DNA of 17,858 nt from Fen-1077 sp964462865 (GCA_964462865.1 CAYWZO010000035.1:1-17858); one strand, 5' to 3'. Shown: positions 7,418 through 14,987, counted from the stretch's first letter. Notes: generated by a model from the sequence alone, not told the origin. Numbers and translations: made by a program.

Positions 7418-7599
7418 TAATATTAAAAAGCAGACTCGTACAAGAATTTTCTCTCTAAGAAATAGATTCCTTTTTCATTCTGACCTTACCTACGAAATTA
7501 GCAACACCTCTGATTAGAGCCCTGAAGTTTTTACAGGGTACCCTTTTAGGAAGCCCCTTTCAATGAACTATGTGGTCTTAACTCCGCCGGATGTCGGTC

Positions 7600-8448
7600 T
7601 CAGAGGTTCAATCCGGAAAGGACATCGCCAAGACCATCGATGGTCCATTTCCCCGGCCTTCTGATGAACAGGTGTGAAGAGTTCATGAGCTGAAACAGGG
7701 GAGCGTAGATGATGATATCACCGCCGGCGGCGTAGAAAAAGCGGTTGGTAATATTTCCGGCCTCATCTGTGGCCAGGTAAAGGACAATGGAGGCCACGTA
7801 TGCCGGGTCGAGGGTCTCCGGATCCGGAATTCCCGGAATGCTCCTGGGGCCGGAGAAAAGCTTGGTATCGGCGCTGGGCAGGAGCGCGTTGGCGGTTATG
7901 CCGTACTGGTGTAATTCCATCGAAAGTGCCGAGGTGAAGCCCAGGATGCCGGCTTTTACCGTGGCGTAGGCCGCGTTCCCGCTGCCGCCGGCGGCCGCCA
8001 CGGACGACATGTTGATAATCCGGCCGCTTTTTTGTTTTATCATGTAAGGGACAGCCGCCTTGCAGCAACTAAAATGTCCCTTCAGATGTACGAGGTTAAG
8101 TGAGTCCCACTCGCTCTCCTTCATATCAACGAACGACCGGTGCATAAAATTACCGGCGCAGTTCGCCAAAATATCAATTCTGCCGAAGTTATCGATAGCA
8201 GTCCTGACAATTTTTTGCCCACCCTCCATGGTGACGACGCTATCGTGATTGGCGACGGCGGTGCCGCCGGCTTTTATAATCTCCTGTACGACTAAATCAG
8301 CGATGTTTACCCCGTTCGCATTTTGGGCGATGTCGTTAACTACGGTCCTGGCGCCTTCCGCCGCCAGGGCCAGGGCTATCTCTCTGCCGATGCCACCGCT
8401 CCCTCCGCCGGTCACCACGGCTGCCTTTCCTATCAAGCTTCGGTCCAT
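7600..8448 (-). CDS. Short-chain dehydrogenase/reductase (SDR), multifunctional-enzyme-like
   Basis: The 282-residue protein is a classical-type SDR. The NAD(P)-binding glycine motif is TGGGSGGIG (13-21), one residue longer than the usual TGxxxGIG. The NxAG-like motif is NCAG (96-99). The catalytic Ser148, Tyr161 and Lys165 are present. The place of the tetrad Asn is taken by H121 in VHLKG, as I recall for SDR domains of peroxisomal-type multifunctional hydroxyacyl-CoA dehydrogenases. The C-terminal extension after about residue 240 also fits that group. A strong GGAGGGG precedes the ATG. It may oxidise a hydroxyacyl-CoA or cyclic alcohol in the pathway fed by the TRAP system. This is inferred from proximity only. 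Confidence 0.88.
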   Translation of the reverse strand: MDRSLIGKAAVVTGGGSGGIGREIALALAAEGARTVVNDIAQNANGVNIADLVVQEIIKAGGTAVANHDSVVTMEGGQKIVRTAIDNFGRIDILANCAGNFMHRSFVDMKESEWDSLNLVHLKGHFSCCKAAVPYMIKQKSGRIINMSSVAAAGGSGNAAYATVKAGILGFTSALSMELHQYGITANALLPSADTKLFSGPRSIPGIPDPETLDPAYVASIVLYLATDEAGNITNRFFYAAGGDIIIYAPLFQLMNSSHLFIRRPGKWTIDGLGDVLSGLNL

Positions 8449-8587
8449 TTTCCCCTCCGATTTTTATTTACCGGTCCGGACTATAACTCCGTTGTGAGGC
8501 CAGGAATATTGGACCCGAAATGATGCGGGTGGTCGAGTAACTAAGGGCTATTTAATACTACCTGACATCACTTTTACAGGATTTTCA

Positions 8588-8904
8588 TGTCCCAATTAGA
8601 AAATCTTGACCAGCCCCCAAGTAGGTTACCACCTACAGAGTTAAGGTTACCGGTATTTAAGCCTCTGGTGTGGTGGCCGGTGTCCCAGAGCGCTATGCGG
8701 TCGTACCTGATTATATTCCCTCCGCCACTGCTCTATCAAGACCGTAGCTTCCTCAAGCGTAGTAAAGGCTTCCCAGTTCAAGAGCTTATCTCTCATCCTG
8801 CCGTTAAATGATTCTACATACCCGTTTTCCCGGGGACTACCGCGTTCCATAAAGAGGGCTTTTACTCCCAGCCGGTTAAGCCATTTCCTCATGGCTCTGG
8901 CGGT
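8588..8904 (-). mobile_element. IS3-family insertion sequence remnant (3' end only)
   Basis: The fragment contains the C-terminal end of a DDE transposase and what looks like the element's outer end. That end begins TGTCCCAATTAGAAAATC at 8588, typical of the TG...CA tips of IS3-family elements. The upstream part of the transposase and the opposite terminal repeat are missing, so the element cannot move by itself. Exact borders are estimates. Confidence 0.65.
8647..8904 (-). pseudogene. Truncated IS3-family transposase (orfB C-terminus)
   Basis: The minus-strand frame reads through TARAMRKWLNRLGVKALF, then a GSPRENGYVESFNG stretch that carries the catalytic Glu of the DDE triad. It ends with QWRREYNQVRPHSALGHRPP, the characteristic IS3 orfB C terminus. 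Sequence resembling the two Asp residues and the N-terminal half is missing. Upstream of about 8904 the open frame continues into unrelated sequence. A stop codon at 8647 matches the normal end. It is a dead fragment marking an old recombination or insertion point. Confidence 0.85.
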
Positions 8905-9166
8905 TAGGGCTTGCGAGAGAGAAAAACATTGCAAATAACAGAACGAGATGGACCGTGGAAGAGAATGCTCAACTTGGGCAATATTGTCAGGATGGGTTAT
9001 CATATAAAGAAATTTAAGATAGGATAAACCTACGTATAGATTCAATTGCTACGAGTGTCAGGAATAAACACCTCGGTGCTTCTCGTTTCTCTGGAAAGTC
9101 AATAAGTTGGGAATCCTCTGAACTCATATCCTCCCAAGAATTGTCTTCGAGAGGGGGATACAGGGA

Positions 9167-9189
9167 GTGAGGTTTACATAATCCCTCAC
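9167..9189. repeat. GTGAGG / CCTCAC dyad next to the Mo operon promoter
   Basis: GTGAGG (9167-9172) and CCTCAC (9184-9189) form a perfect 6-bp inverted repeat, centred about 20 bp upstream of the -35 box. The placement would suit an activator or repressor site. It is short enough to be chance. Confidence 0.3.
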
Positions 9190-9196
9190 CACCGAT

Positions 9197-9226
9197 TTGA
9201 CACACACGCTCCGTAACCGTTAAGAT
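9197..9226 (+). promoter_or_regulatory. Promoter of the second Mo enzyme operon
   Basis: A perfect TTGACA -35 box (9197-9202) is followed after 18 bp by TAAGAT (9221-9226). Transcription would start near 9233, giving a short leader before the ATG at 9272. Confidence 0.6.
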
Positions 9227-9271
9227 AGAATGTCGGTGTTTTTACTTTGATTTTCTGAAAGGAGTCCACGC

Positions 9272-11509
9272 ATGGCTAAAGATAAGGAGAATATTGTCCT
9301 TTCCACGCTCTGGTCGGCCGGCTGCGGCTCGCACGGCGGCTGCGGCTGCGAGATATACGTCCGGGACGGCAAGGTCTCCCGGGTGGAAGGTGATAAAAAC
9401 CATCCCTTCAACCAGGGCCGCCTCTGCGCCAAAGGCCTGGCCATTACCCAGTACATGTACCACCCCGACCGCGTGACCCATCCCCTGAAAAGGGTGGGGG
9501 AGCGGGGTGAAGGCAAGTGGCAGCAAATTACCTGGGACGAAGCCTACGATACGATAGAGAAAAGACTCAAAGATATCCGCTCCAAGTACGGCGCCGAGTC
9601 CGTCATTTTCTGCCAGGGCACGGGAAGGGACATCGGCGGGCCGATAACTTTTTTGATGTACGCCTACGGCTCCCCCAACTGGGTACAGGTCGGCCTGGCC
9701 GGCCACGCCTGCTACACGCCCCGGCTGGGCGCCATGTTCGCCACCCAGGGGCATTACAGCGTCGCGGACTGCTCCCAGTTCCTCGAAAAGCGCTATGATT
9801 CCCCCGAGTGGACGCCGCCCAAGTACATCATCCTCTGGGCGCAGAACCCCGCCGCCGGTTGCCATGACGGCTTCTATGGCCACTGGATTATCGACTGCAT
9901 GAAGCGGGGCACCAAGCTCATCACTATCGATCCCCGCTACACCTGGTTTACCAGCCGCTCGGAAGTACATCTGCAGAACCGCCCCGGCACGGACGGCGCC
10001 ATCGCCTTGGGCATGCTCAACGTCATCATTAACGAGGGCATCTACGATAAAGCGTTCGTCGATAAATGGTGCTACGGCTTCGACGAACTGAAAGAGCGCG
10101 TCCAGGAGTACCCGCCGGAGAAAGTCGAGCAGATTTCCTGGGTGCCGGCCGAGCTTCTCAAAAAGGCCGCCCGGCTCTACGCCAAGAACAAGCCTTCGGC
10201 CATACAGTGGGGCGAGCCGGTGGACGCCATGCCCGCCGGCAGCGTCGTCGCCCAGGCCATCAACCAGCTCTGGGCCATCACCGGCAATATCGATAACCCC
10301 GGCGGCAACGTTATCGCCCGCAACTCCCACGGCGTCACCACCTATCCCTTCTCCTCCGCCGAGCTCACCAAGCTCTACGGCGCCGAACTGGTCAAGAAGC
10401 TCAACGAAAAGCGCATCGGCGCCAACGACTATCCCATGATTAAAAACTTCCGCGGCTGGGTGCAGCCCGATGTCCTCATCGAGCAACTGGAAACGGGCAA
10501 GCCCTACCAGGTCAGGGGGGCCTGGATACAGACCTCCAACATCATCGGCGGGCAGGCCGCCGACCCCAGGCGGCACCTCAACGCCATGAAAAAACTCGAG
10601 TTCATCGTCTGCGTCGACCTTTTCCAGAACCCCACCACCATGGCCCTGGCGGACATCTTCCTCCCCGCCTGCACCATCTGTGAGAAGGAAAGCTTCCGCT
10701 CCTGGTGGCAACCGCTCGGCGTCAGCGTCAAGGCCATTCCTGAAATCGGCGAGGCCAGGTCCGACTGGGAAATCAACCTGGAGATGGCCAAACGGCTGGC
10801 CACCACCCCGGTTAAATTCAACACGGTCAGGGAGCTTATCGACGACCGCCTCAAGGACGGCAATACCAATTTTGAAAAGCTCAAGGCCAAAGGCTGCTGG
10901 GAGTTCCCGCCGGAGGGGCACTTCACCCGGCCTTACTACCGCTACGAGAAAGGCCTGCTGCGCGCTGACGGCCAGCCCGGCTTCGAGACGCCCACCGGCA
11001 AGGTGGAGCTTTACGCCAAGAAATACGAGGAATGGGGGCTCGACCCGCTGCCTTACTACGAGGAACCCAAGGAAGGCCCCGTATCCACACCAGACCTGTT
11101 CAAGAAATACCCGCTCATTCTCACCACCGGGCGCCGCTCGCCGGTGTTCTTCCACTCCGAGCACCGTATGGTGCCCTGGCTCCGCGAGATTGACCCCGAC
11201 CCCATCGTGGAAATCAACGACAAAACGGCGGCCGACTTAGGCATCGCCAATGGCGAATGGGTCTATATTGAAAACCCGCGCGGCAGGGTAAAACTACGCG
11301 CCAAGGTCACGCCCACCGCCCACCCGCAGGTCGTTACGGCGCCCCACGGCTGGTGGCTGCCGGAGACGGACGGCAGAGCGCCGAACCTGTTCAGCACCTG
11401 GGACTACAACATCAACAACCTGACCTCGATGGGCAACCAAGCCAAGTCCGGCTTCGGCGGGACGGATTACCGTTCCAGTATCTGCCGCGTCGTGAAGATT
11501 AAAGACTGA
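9272..11509 (+). CDS. Molybdopterin (Mo or W) oxidoreductase with Fe-S site, acetylene-hydratase clade
   Basis: The 745-residue protein has all domains of the DMSO-reductase family. GAAAGGAG lies seven bases before the ATG. There is no signal peptide, so it is cytoplasmic. The Fe-S region is unusual: C18-x5-C24-x-C26-x25-C52, with H21 between the first two cysteines, instead of the common C-x2-C-x3-C-xn-C. C147 in GHACYTP is the likely metal ligand. Long stretches resemble acetylene hydratase as I recall it, for example MLNVIINEGIYDK and GFDELKERVQEYP (near residues 249-286), and LDPLPYYEEP (near 590-600). The active-site Asp of acetylene hydratase next to its second cluster cysteine is not conserved, and a ferredoxin-like partner follows. 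A redox reaction is therefore more likely than hydration. Codons end strongly in C or G, unlike the first Mo enzyme. Substrate unknown. Confidence 0.9.
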   Translation: MAKDKENIVLSTLWSAGCGSHGGCGCEIYVRDGKVSRVEGDKNHPFNQGRLCAKGLAITQYMYHPDRVTHPLKRVGERGEGKWQQITWDEAYDTIEKRLKDIRSKYGAESVIFCQGTGRDIGGPITFLMYAYGSPNWVQVGLAGHACYTPRLGAMFATQGHYSVADCSQFLEKRYDSPEWTPPKYIILWAQNPAAGCHDGFYGHWIIDCMKRGTKLITIDPRYTWFTSRSEVHLQNRPGTDGAIALGMLNVIINEGIYDKAFVDKWCYGFDELKERVQEYPPEKVEQISWVPAELLKKAARLYAKNKPSAIQWGEPVDAMPAGSVVAQAINQLWAITGNIDNPGGNVIARNSHGVTTYPFSSAELTKLYGAELVKKLNEKRIGANDYPMIKNFRGWVQPDVLIEQLETGKPYQVRGAWIQTSNIIGGQAADPRRHLNAMKKLEFIVCVDLFQNPTTMALADIFLPACTICEKESFRSWWQPLGVSVKAIPEIGEARSDWEINLEMAKRLATTPVKFNTVRELIDDRLKDGNTNFEKLKAKGCWEFPPEGHFTRPYYRYEKGLLRADGQPGFETPTGKVELYAKKYEEWGLDPLPYYEEPKEGPVSTPDLFKKYPLILTTGRRSPVFFHSEHRMVPWLREIDPDPIVEINDKTAADLGIANGEWVYIENPRGRVKLRAKVTPTAHPQVVTAPHGWWLPETDGRAPNLFSTWDYNINNLTSMGNQAKSGFGGTDYRSSICRVVKIKD

Positions 11510-11520
11510 AAGGAGCAGCC

Positions 11521-11850
11521 ATGGCTCGCAACGGCTTACTGATACATTACGAATGGTGCACCGGGTGCTATGCCTGCGAGGTCGCCTGCAAGCAGGAGCA
11601 CAACTTCAGCGATGGCATGGTCGGTATTAAGGTCCATGAACTGGTCACCAAGGGGCCGGATAAAGTCCATGTGGATTTCATCCCGGTGACTACACGGTTC
11701 TGCGACCTCTGTGCCGACCGGACTAAAAGCGGTGAGCCGCCGGCCTGCGTCAAGCACTGCCAGGCCGCCTGCATGATGTACGGTCCCGTGGCTACCCTGG
11801 CTAAAGCCATGGAAAAGCAACCGCGGTCGTCCATCTACGCACCGAAGTAA
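11521..11850 (+). CDS. Two-cluster 4Fe-4S ferredoxin-like electron-transfer subunit
   Basis: The 109-residue protein has a C13-x2-C16-x2-C19-x3-C23 motif and a second set, C61-x2-C64-x11-C76-x3-C80, with C84 beyond. This supports two [4Fe-4S] clusters. It looks like a shortened DmsB/NrfC-type electron-transfer subunit; full-length members have about 200 residues and four clusters. It starts 11 bases after the Mo enzyme stop, with AAAGGAG upstream, so the two are co-transcribed and probably form a complex that passes electrons to or from the pterin site. No membrane anchor subunit follows, so the complex should be soluble and exchange electrons with a cytoplasmic carrier. Confidence 0.9.
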   Translation: MARNGLLIHYEWCTGCYACEVACKQEHNFSDGMVGIKVHELVTKGPDKVHVDFIPVTTRFCDLCADRTKSGEPPACVKHCQAACMMYGPVATLAKAMEKQPRSSIYAPK

Positions 11851-11864
11851 AAATAGAATGGAAT

Positions 11865-11981
11865 GTCATTGCGAGCCATCCCGACAACAGTCGGGAGGCG
11901 TGGCAATCCCTAATTTAAATCAAGCGGATGATAGAGATTGCCACGTCGCCCTTCACTTCATGAAGGACTCCTCGCAATGAC
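11865..11981. repeat. Dispersed palindromic repeat (GTCATTGCGAG ... CTCGCAATGAC)
   Basis: The outer arms GTCATTGCGAG (11865-11875) and CTCGCAATGAC (11971-11981) are perfect complements. Inner segments TGGCAATC and GATTGCCA also pair (about 11901-11908 and 11936-11943). A small hairpin TCCCGAC-AACA-GTCGGGA and the palindrome CTTCATGAAG lie inside. The whole element folds into a long stem and sits between convergent genes, almost filling the gap. Repeats with these ends are common in Dehalococcoidia and several other bacteria as I recall. It may act as a bidirectional terminator. No transposase is encoded. Confidence 0.75.
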
Positions 11982-11989
11982 AGGATGAG

Positions 11990-12991
11990 CTAATACGTAT
12001 GTTCAGCCGGGCTCTGATAGCCGGTGAACAGCGCCCGCGGCGCCTGCTGGATAATTTCTGCCACCGTCCACGGAGCTTCTCCGAATTTAGTCAGGTTCCT
12101 GGCTATCACCGGTTCCGAGTAGAGGCCGATGCCGTTGCCCCCCAGGGCGAATATTGACCCGCTGATTCCGGCAGCCTCGTCCGAGCAAAGGTAACAGATA
12201 AAGGGCGCGATGTAATCAGGGGTGGGGGAAACAAGTCCCGGGCCTACGCCCGGCCTCCGTCCGACCCAGGGAAAGTCTGCTGCGTCCGCGACCTCTGAAT
12301 AAGTCCTCAATTCATAGTCCGCGCGTGTTTTGGCAAATGGTGAAAAGGCGTTGCTGGTGATGCCGTGTTCCCGCAGTTCGATGGCCACCGCTTTCGTCAG
12401 TCCCACCACTCCGGCGTTGGCGGCGCAGTACTCGGCGTGCTTGATGACATCGCCGAGGAAAGCCCGTGAGGTACAGTTGATAATGCGTCCCCATTTTTGC
12501 TTTATCATGTGGGGAACAGCGTGGCGGATGGTGTTGAAATAGCCCTTGGGCTTGGTGCGTGTCACCTTTTCCCAGAGCTCCTCCGTCATCTTTTCAATCG
12601 GGCTAAAGCCGAAAGCTCCGGCGACATTCACCAGGATGTCTATCTTGCCGAAGCTATTGGCCGCGGTGTTGATAAGCTCTCCGGCCACCTTAAAGTCCGC
12701 GATATCGCCGAAGAACGGTACAGCCTCACCTCCCGTCTTTCTAATGGCCTGCGCGGTGGTTTCGGCGTCGCCGTTGATGGCCGCTGTCTCCCGGTCGAAC
12801 CAGTCCTTCTTCTTTTTATCCAGCTTGCTGTACTGGCTTTCGGATATCATCTGCCGGCCCGTCGAGCCGGGTTTGCGGTTGTTGGTGACCACCTTCGCCC
12901 CCTCCGCCGCCAGACCGATAGCGATAGCCCTCCCGATTCCCTGGCCGGAGCCGGTGACCACGGCGACTTTACCCTTCAGTAAATTACCCAT
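11990..12991 (-). CDS. SDR-family protein with altered catalytic tetrad
   Basis: The 333-residue protein has a normal cofactor motif TGSGQGIG (13-20) and an NVAG motif (122-125). Ser175 and Tyr188 are at the correct 13-residue spacing. The catalytic Lys of YxxxK is replaced by N192 (TAC-TGC-GCC-GCC-AAC in the gene), and the tetrad Asn position (NxxG) is K147. An inserted charged segment (about residues 39-75, DKKKKDWFDRE) lengthens the protein beyond the usual 250-280 residues, and there is a C-terminal extension. It may still bind NAD(P) and could be an active variant, a regulatory protein or a non-redox lyase. GGAAGG lies upstream of the ATG. It starts 20 bases after the translin-HRDC gene, at the end of that operon. 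Confidence 0.85.
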   Translation of the reverse strand: MGNLLKGKVAVVTGSGQGIGRAIAIGLAAEGAKVVTNNRKPGSTGRQMISESQYSKLDKKKKDWFDRETAAINGDAETTAQAIRKTGGEAVPFFGDIADFKVAGELINTAANSFGKIDILVNVAGAFGFSPIEKMTEELWEKVTRTKPKGYFNTIRHAVPHMIKQKWGRIINCTSRAFLGDVIKHAEYCAANAGVVGLTKAVAIELREHGITSNAFSPFAKTRADYELRTYSEVADAADFPWVGRRPGVGPGLVSPTPDYIAPFICYLCSDEAAGISGSIFALGGNGIGLYSEPVIARNLTKFGEAPWTVAEIIQQAPRALFTGYQSPAEHTY

Positions 12992-13011
12992 CTTTCCTTC
13001 CGTCTTTATCT

Positions 13012-13935
13012 TTAAATTTTCAATTCACCGTTGAGAACAGCGATAATCTCCTTGCCGTATTTGTTGGCCCTTTTCTCCCCGAAGTTTTTAATGGCGTTCA
13101 GGTCACGGAGCGTGGCCGGGCGCAGCCTGATAATCTCCTTGAGCGTCGAGTTGTGGGCGATGATATAAGGAGCGATGTTTTCCTCGTTGGACCTGCGCGT
13201 CCTCCAGGCGGAAAGCGCGTGGTAAAGTGCCTGTTCGGTGCTGTTCAACTCCGGTTCTTTCGCCCGTTTGTCGTGCGCTTTTTCAATCTCTGCTTCCTCC
13301 CCAGGCAGTCCTTCAAGCTTAAAAGCAGCGAGCTTTGTCTCCAGCGCTTTCTGCTGCACTGCCAGGGTAAGGTCGCTGCGTGTCCTTTCCAGCACGCCGC
13401 GCACCATGTCGGTGGTACGGCGCAGGCCGCCGGTGATGGCGTCCGGGAAGTCCATAGTAACCAGCACGCTGTAAATATCATCCATCGCCGAGAGTAGCTC
13501 CTCGCCGCGGGAGAGGTCTCCCTGGCGCAGGGCGTCGAGCAAGTAGCGCCGTATTTCGCCAACCGCTTCGCCCAGGCCGTTGAGATAAGCGGCGGTATCG
13601 ACGCCCAGTGCCGCGGGTGAAGGCAGCGGCTGGCCTGTAACCAGGGCCAGGGTGATGTTGGCCTCGGCGAGTTCTTTCTGGGCATCCCGGACAGCCCCGG
13701 TGCTGGCCAGTTCGTTGAAAGATTCAACGGCCTTCCCGGCACGGGCCAGGTTATCACGGGCGGAATTCAGCAGTTCGCCGGCCAGTTCATAGTCCTGCCG
13801 GTGAATGGCGCGAATGGCGTTGCCGCTGCACCGGATGACTTCACGGCAGAGTGGCAGCATCTTTTCTCTGGCGGCGTCTCTGGCGGACAGGTCCTGGCGT
13901 GCCTGATTGGCGATGGAATCCAGATTATTCACCAT
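13012..13935 (-). CDS. Translin-family protein fused to an HRDC domain
   Basis: With the start at 13935 the protein has 307 residues. GGAGG lies five bases upstream of this ATG, and the start overlaps the stop of the ThiD2-ThiE gene. An upstream in-frame ATG at 13992 would lie deep inside that gene and lacks support. Residues about 1-195 are helical and match archaeal-type translin, with AREKMLPLCREVIRCSGNAI (22-41), LPSPAALGV (104-112) and DFPDAITGGLRR (162-173). Residues about 230-305 form an HRDC domain (LNSTEQALYHALSAWR, then LRDLNAIKNFGEKRANKYG), as found in RecQ helicases and RNase D. Both modules bind nucleic acid, so a role in RNA or DNA processing is likely. Assignment is by sequence pattern from memory. 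The fusion in a bacterium deserves a check. Confidence 0.75.
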   Translation of the reverse strand: MVNNLDSIANQARQDLSARDAAREKMLPLCREVIRCSGNAIRAIHRQDYELAGELLNSARDNLARAGKAVESFNELASTGAVRDAQKELAEANITLALVTGQPLPSPAALGVDTAAYLNGLGEAVGEIRRYLLDALRQGDLSRGEELLSAMDDIYSVLVTMDFPDAITGGLRRTTDMVRGVLERTRSDLTLAVQQKALETKLAAFKLEGLPGEEAEIEKAHDKRAKEPELNSTEQALYHALSAWRTRRSNEENIAPYIIAHNSTLKEIIRLRPATLRDLNAIKNFGEKRANKYGKEIIAVLNGELKI

Positions 13936-14986
13936 ATGCTCCTCCGATAATGTCCGCAAGTTGCCGGGTCGCCTTTTCAATATCCTCGGCACCCATCACG
14001 GCACTGATAATCGCCGCGGCATCAGCCCCGGCCCGTATGACTTCTTTCACATTGTCTATATTGATACCGCCGATGGCCACCAGCGGCAACTCCACCGTTT
14101 TCTTTATTTCCTTGATAATCTTTGTGCCTGTAACTCCGGCGGCGTCCTTGGTGGCGGTGGGGAAAATAGCACCGACGCCCAGGTAATCGGCGCCTCCGGC
14201 CCTGGCTTTTCTGGCTTCAGTCAGAGTACGGGCTGAAACGCCGAGTATCTTGTCCACGGGCAGCAGGCGGCGGGCTACAGCAACCGGGAGGTCGTCCTGG
14301 CCAACGTGCAGGCCGTCGGCATCGGATGCCAGGGCCACTTCCAGACTGTCGTTAACGATGAGTAGAATGTTGTGTTCCATGCATATTTTCTTTAGCTCGA
14401 TGGCAGAGTTAAGGAAGTCCCTGACACCTAGCTCTTTAGCCCGCAGCTGTATGGTTGTCGCCCCGCCCCGGATGACACGGGCGACGATATCCGTCAGTCT
14501 CCGTCCCTTCAAGAAGGCGATATCAATAATAACATAAAGCCCGGACAGGCGCTGGAGCTTGTCCCGGCGAAGCACCCTGTCCAGCAGGCCTTTTTCGATG
14601 GTATATAGCTCAAAGCGCGCCTGTTTGTAAGAGTTCGTCTCCAGGGCCAGGCCTGGGTCTCTGGCCATCTCTTCCATGACCCGCAGCGATTCCTGTACCC
14701 GCCGGGCGTTGGCGGCAATCACCCCGGCGGCGTCCCGTGCTTTTGCTTCGCCCGGCACCTCCATGTCCGCCCCGATGTCCCCCGCGGCGTCCCTGCCCCG
14801 GATAAGCTGTATTCGAAGTCCCGGGTCAAGGCGCACCAGCCGGTGACGGAGGTTTTTCAGTCGCTGGGTCAAAGCGGTATCGTTCAGGGAAAACCGGGCA
14901 TACTCTTCGAGCACGCGCAGCCCCTCGCCGATGCGGTTCAGGCTGGCATCGATAATGCGTAAAATATCGCGGGACGGTAGTATCAT
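13925..14986 (-). CDS. thiE: Bifunctional ThiD2-ThiE: HMP-phosphate kinase / thiamine phosphate synthase
   Basis: With the start at 14986 the protein has 353 residues. That ATG follows the yraN stop by one base and an AGGGA sequence. A more distal ATG (15043) lies inside yraN. Residues 1-140 match the ThiD2-type domain (IIDASLNRIGEGLRVLEEYARF near 11-32), known fused to ThiE in several bacteria and acting as an HMP-phosphate kinase. Residues 150-345 are the ThiE barrel: IQLRAKE (179-185), VNDS (211-214), GLHVGQDDLP (225-234), GVGAIFPTATK (270-280) and AIGGIN (304-309). ThiE joins HMP-diphosphate with thiazole phosphate to make thiamine phosphate. The last 11 bases overlap the translin-HRDC gene. 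No THI-box riboswitch was recognised upstream of the operon. Confidence 0.88.
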   Translation of the reverse strand: MILPSRDILRIIDASLNRIGEGLRVLEEYARFSLNDTALTQRLKNLRHRLVRLDPGLRIQLIRGRDAAGDIGADMEVPGEAKARDAAGVIAANARRVQESLRVMEEMARDPGLALETNSYKQARFELYTIEKGLLDRVLRRDKLQRLSGLYVIIDIAFLKGRRLTDIVARVIRGGATTIQLRAKELGVRDFLNSAIELKKICMEHNILLIVNDSLEVALASDADGLHVGQDDLPVAVARRLLPVDKILGVSARTLTEARKARAGGADYLGVGAIFPTATKDAAGVTGTKIIKEIKKTVELPLVAIGGINIDNVKEVIRAGADAAAIISAVMGAEDIEKATRQLADIIGGAYGE

Positions 14987-14987
14987 T

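Larger units (their letters stand above)
8449..9271. other. Intergenic region holding an IS scar and the promoter of the second Mo operon
   Basis: This 823-base stretch contains no intact gene. It has the truncated transposase described separately (8588-8904), unassigned sequence (8905-9160), a GTGAGG/CCTCAC dyad (9167-9189) and a promoter (9197-9226). The remaining open frames are short and without ribosome binding sites. Base composition and codon style change across this region, from AT-richer on the left to GC-rich on the right. Confidence 0.6.

Noticed and set aside
7418..7599. Possible terminator CCCTG...CAGGG near 7515-7535 after the cupin gene
   Set aside because: The stem is only five base pairs and the T-run is in the loop, not after the stem. 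Not enough to call.
8905..9045. N-terminal part of the 132-codon transposase frame as real transposase sequence
   Set aside because: The residues before TARAMRKWL do not resemble the DDE domain. The frame runs by chance into flanking DNA after a truncation.
9014..9205. Minus-strand frame of 63 codons upstream of the second Mo operon
   Set aside because: No ribosome binding site, no family resemblance, and it overlaps the plus-strand promoter region.
9242..11164. 640-codon open frame on the minus strand
   Set aside because: It lies antisense to the second Mo enzyme, whose codons are rich in C or G at the third position, which keeps the opposite frame free of stops. The composition is Gly/Val/Ala/Leu-rich without recognisable motifs, and the real gene is on the plus strand.
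13936..13992. Upstream ATG (13992) as start of the translin-HRDC gene
   Set aside because: The ATG at 13935 has a GGAGGAG in front and matches the N terminus of translin. The longer form would extend into the ThiE coding region with no ribosome binding site.
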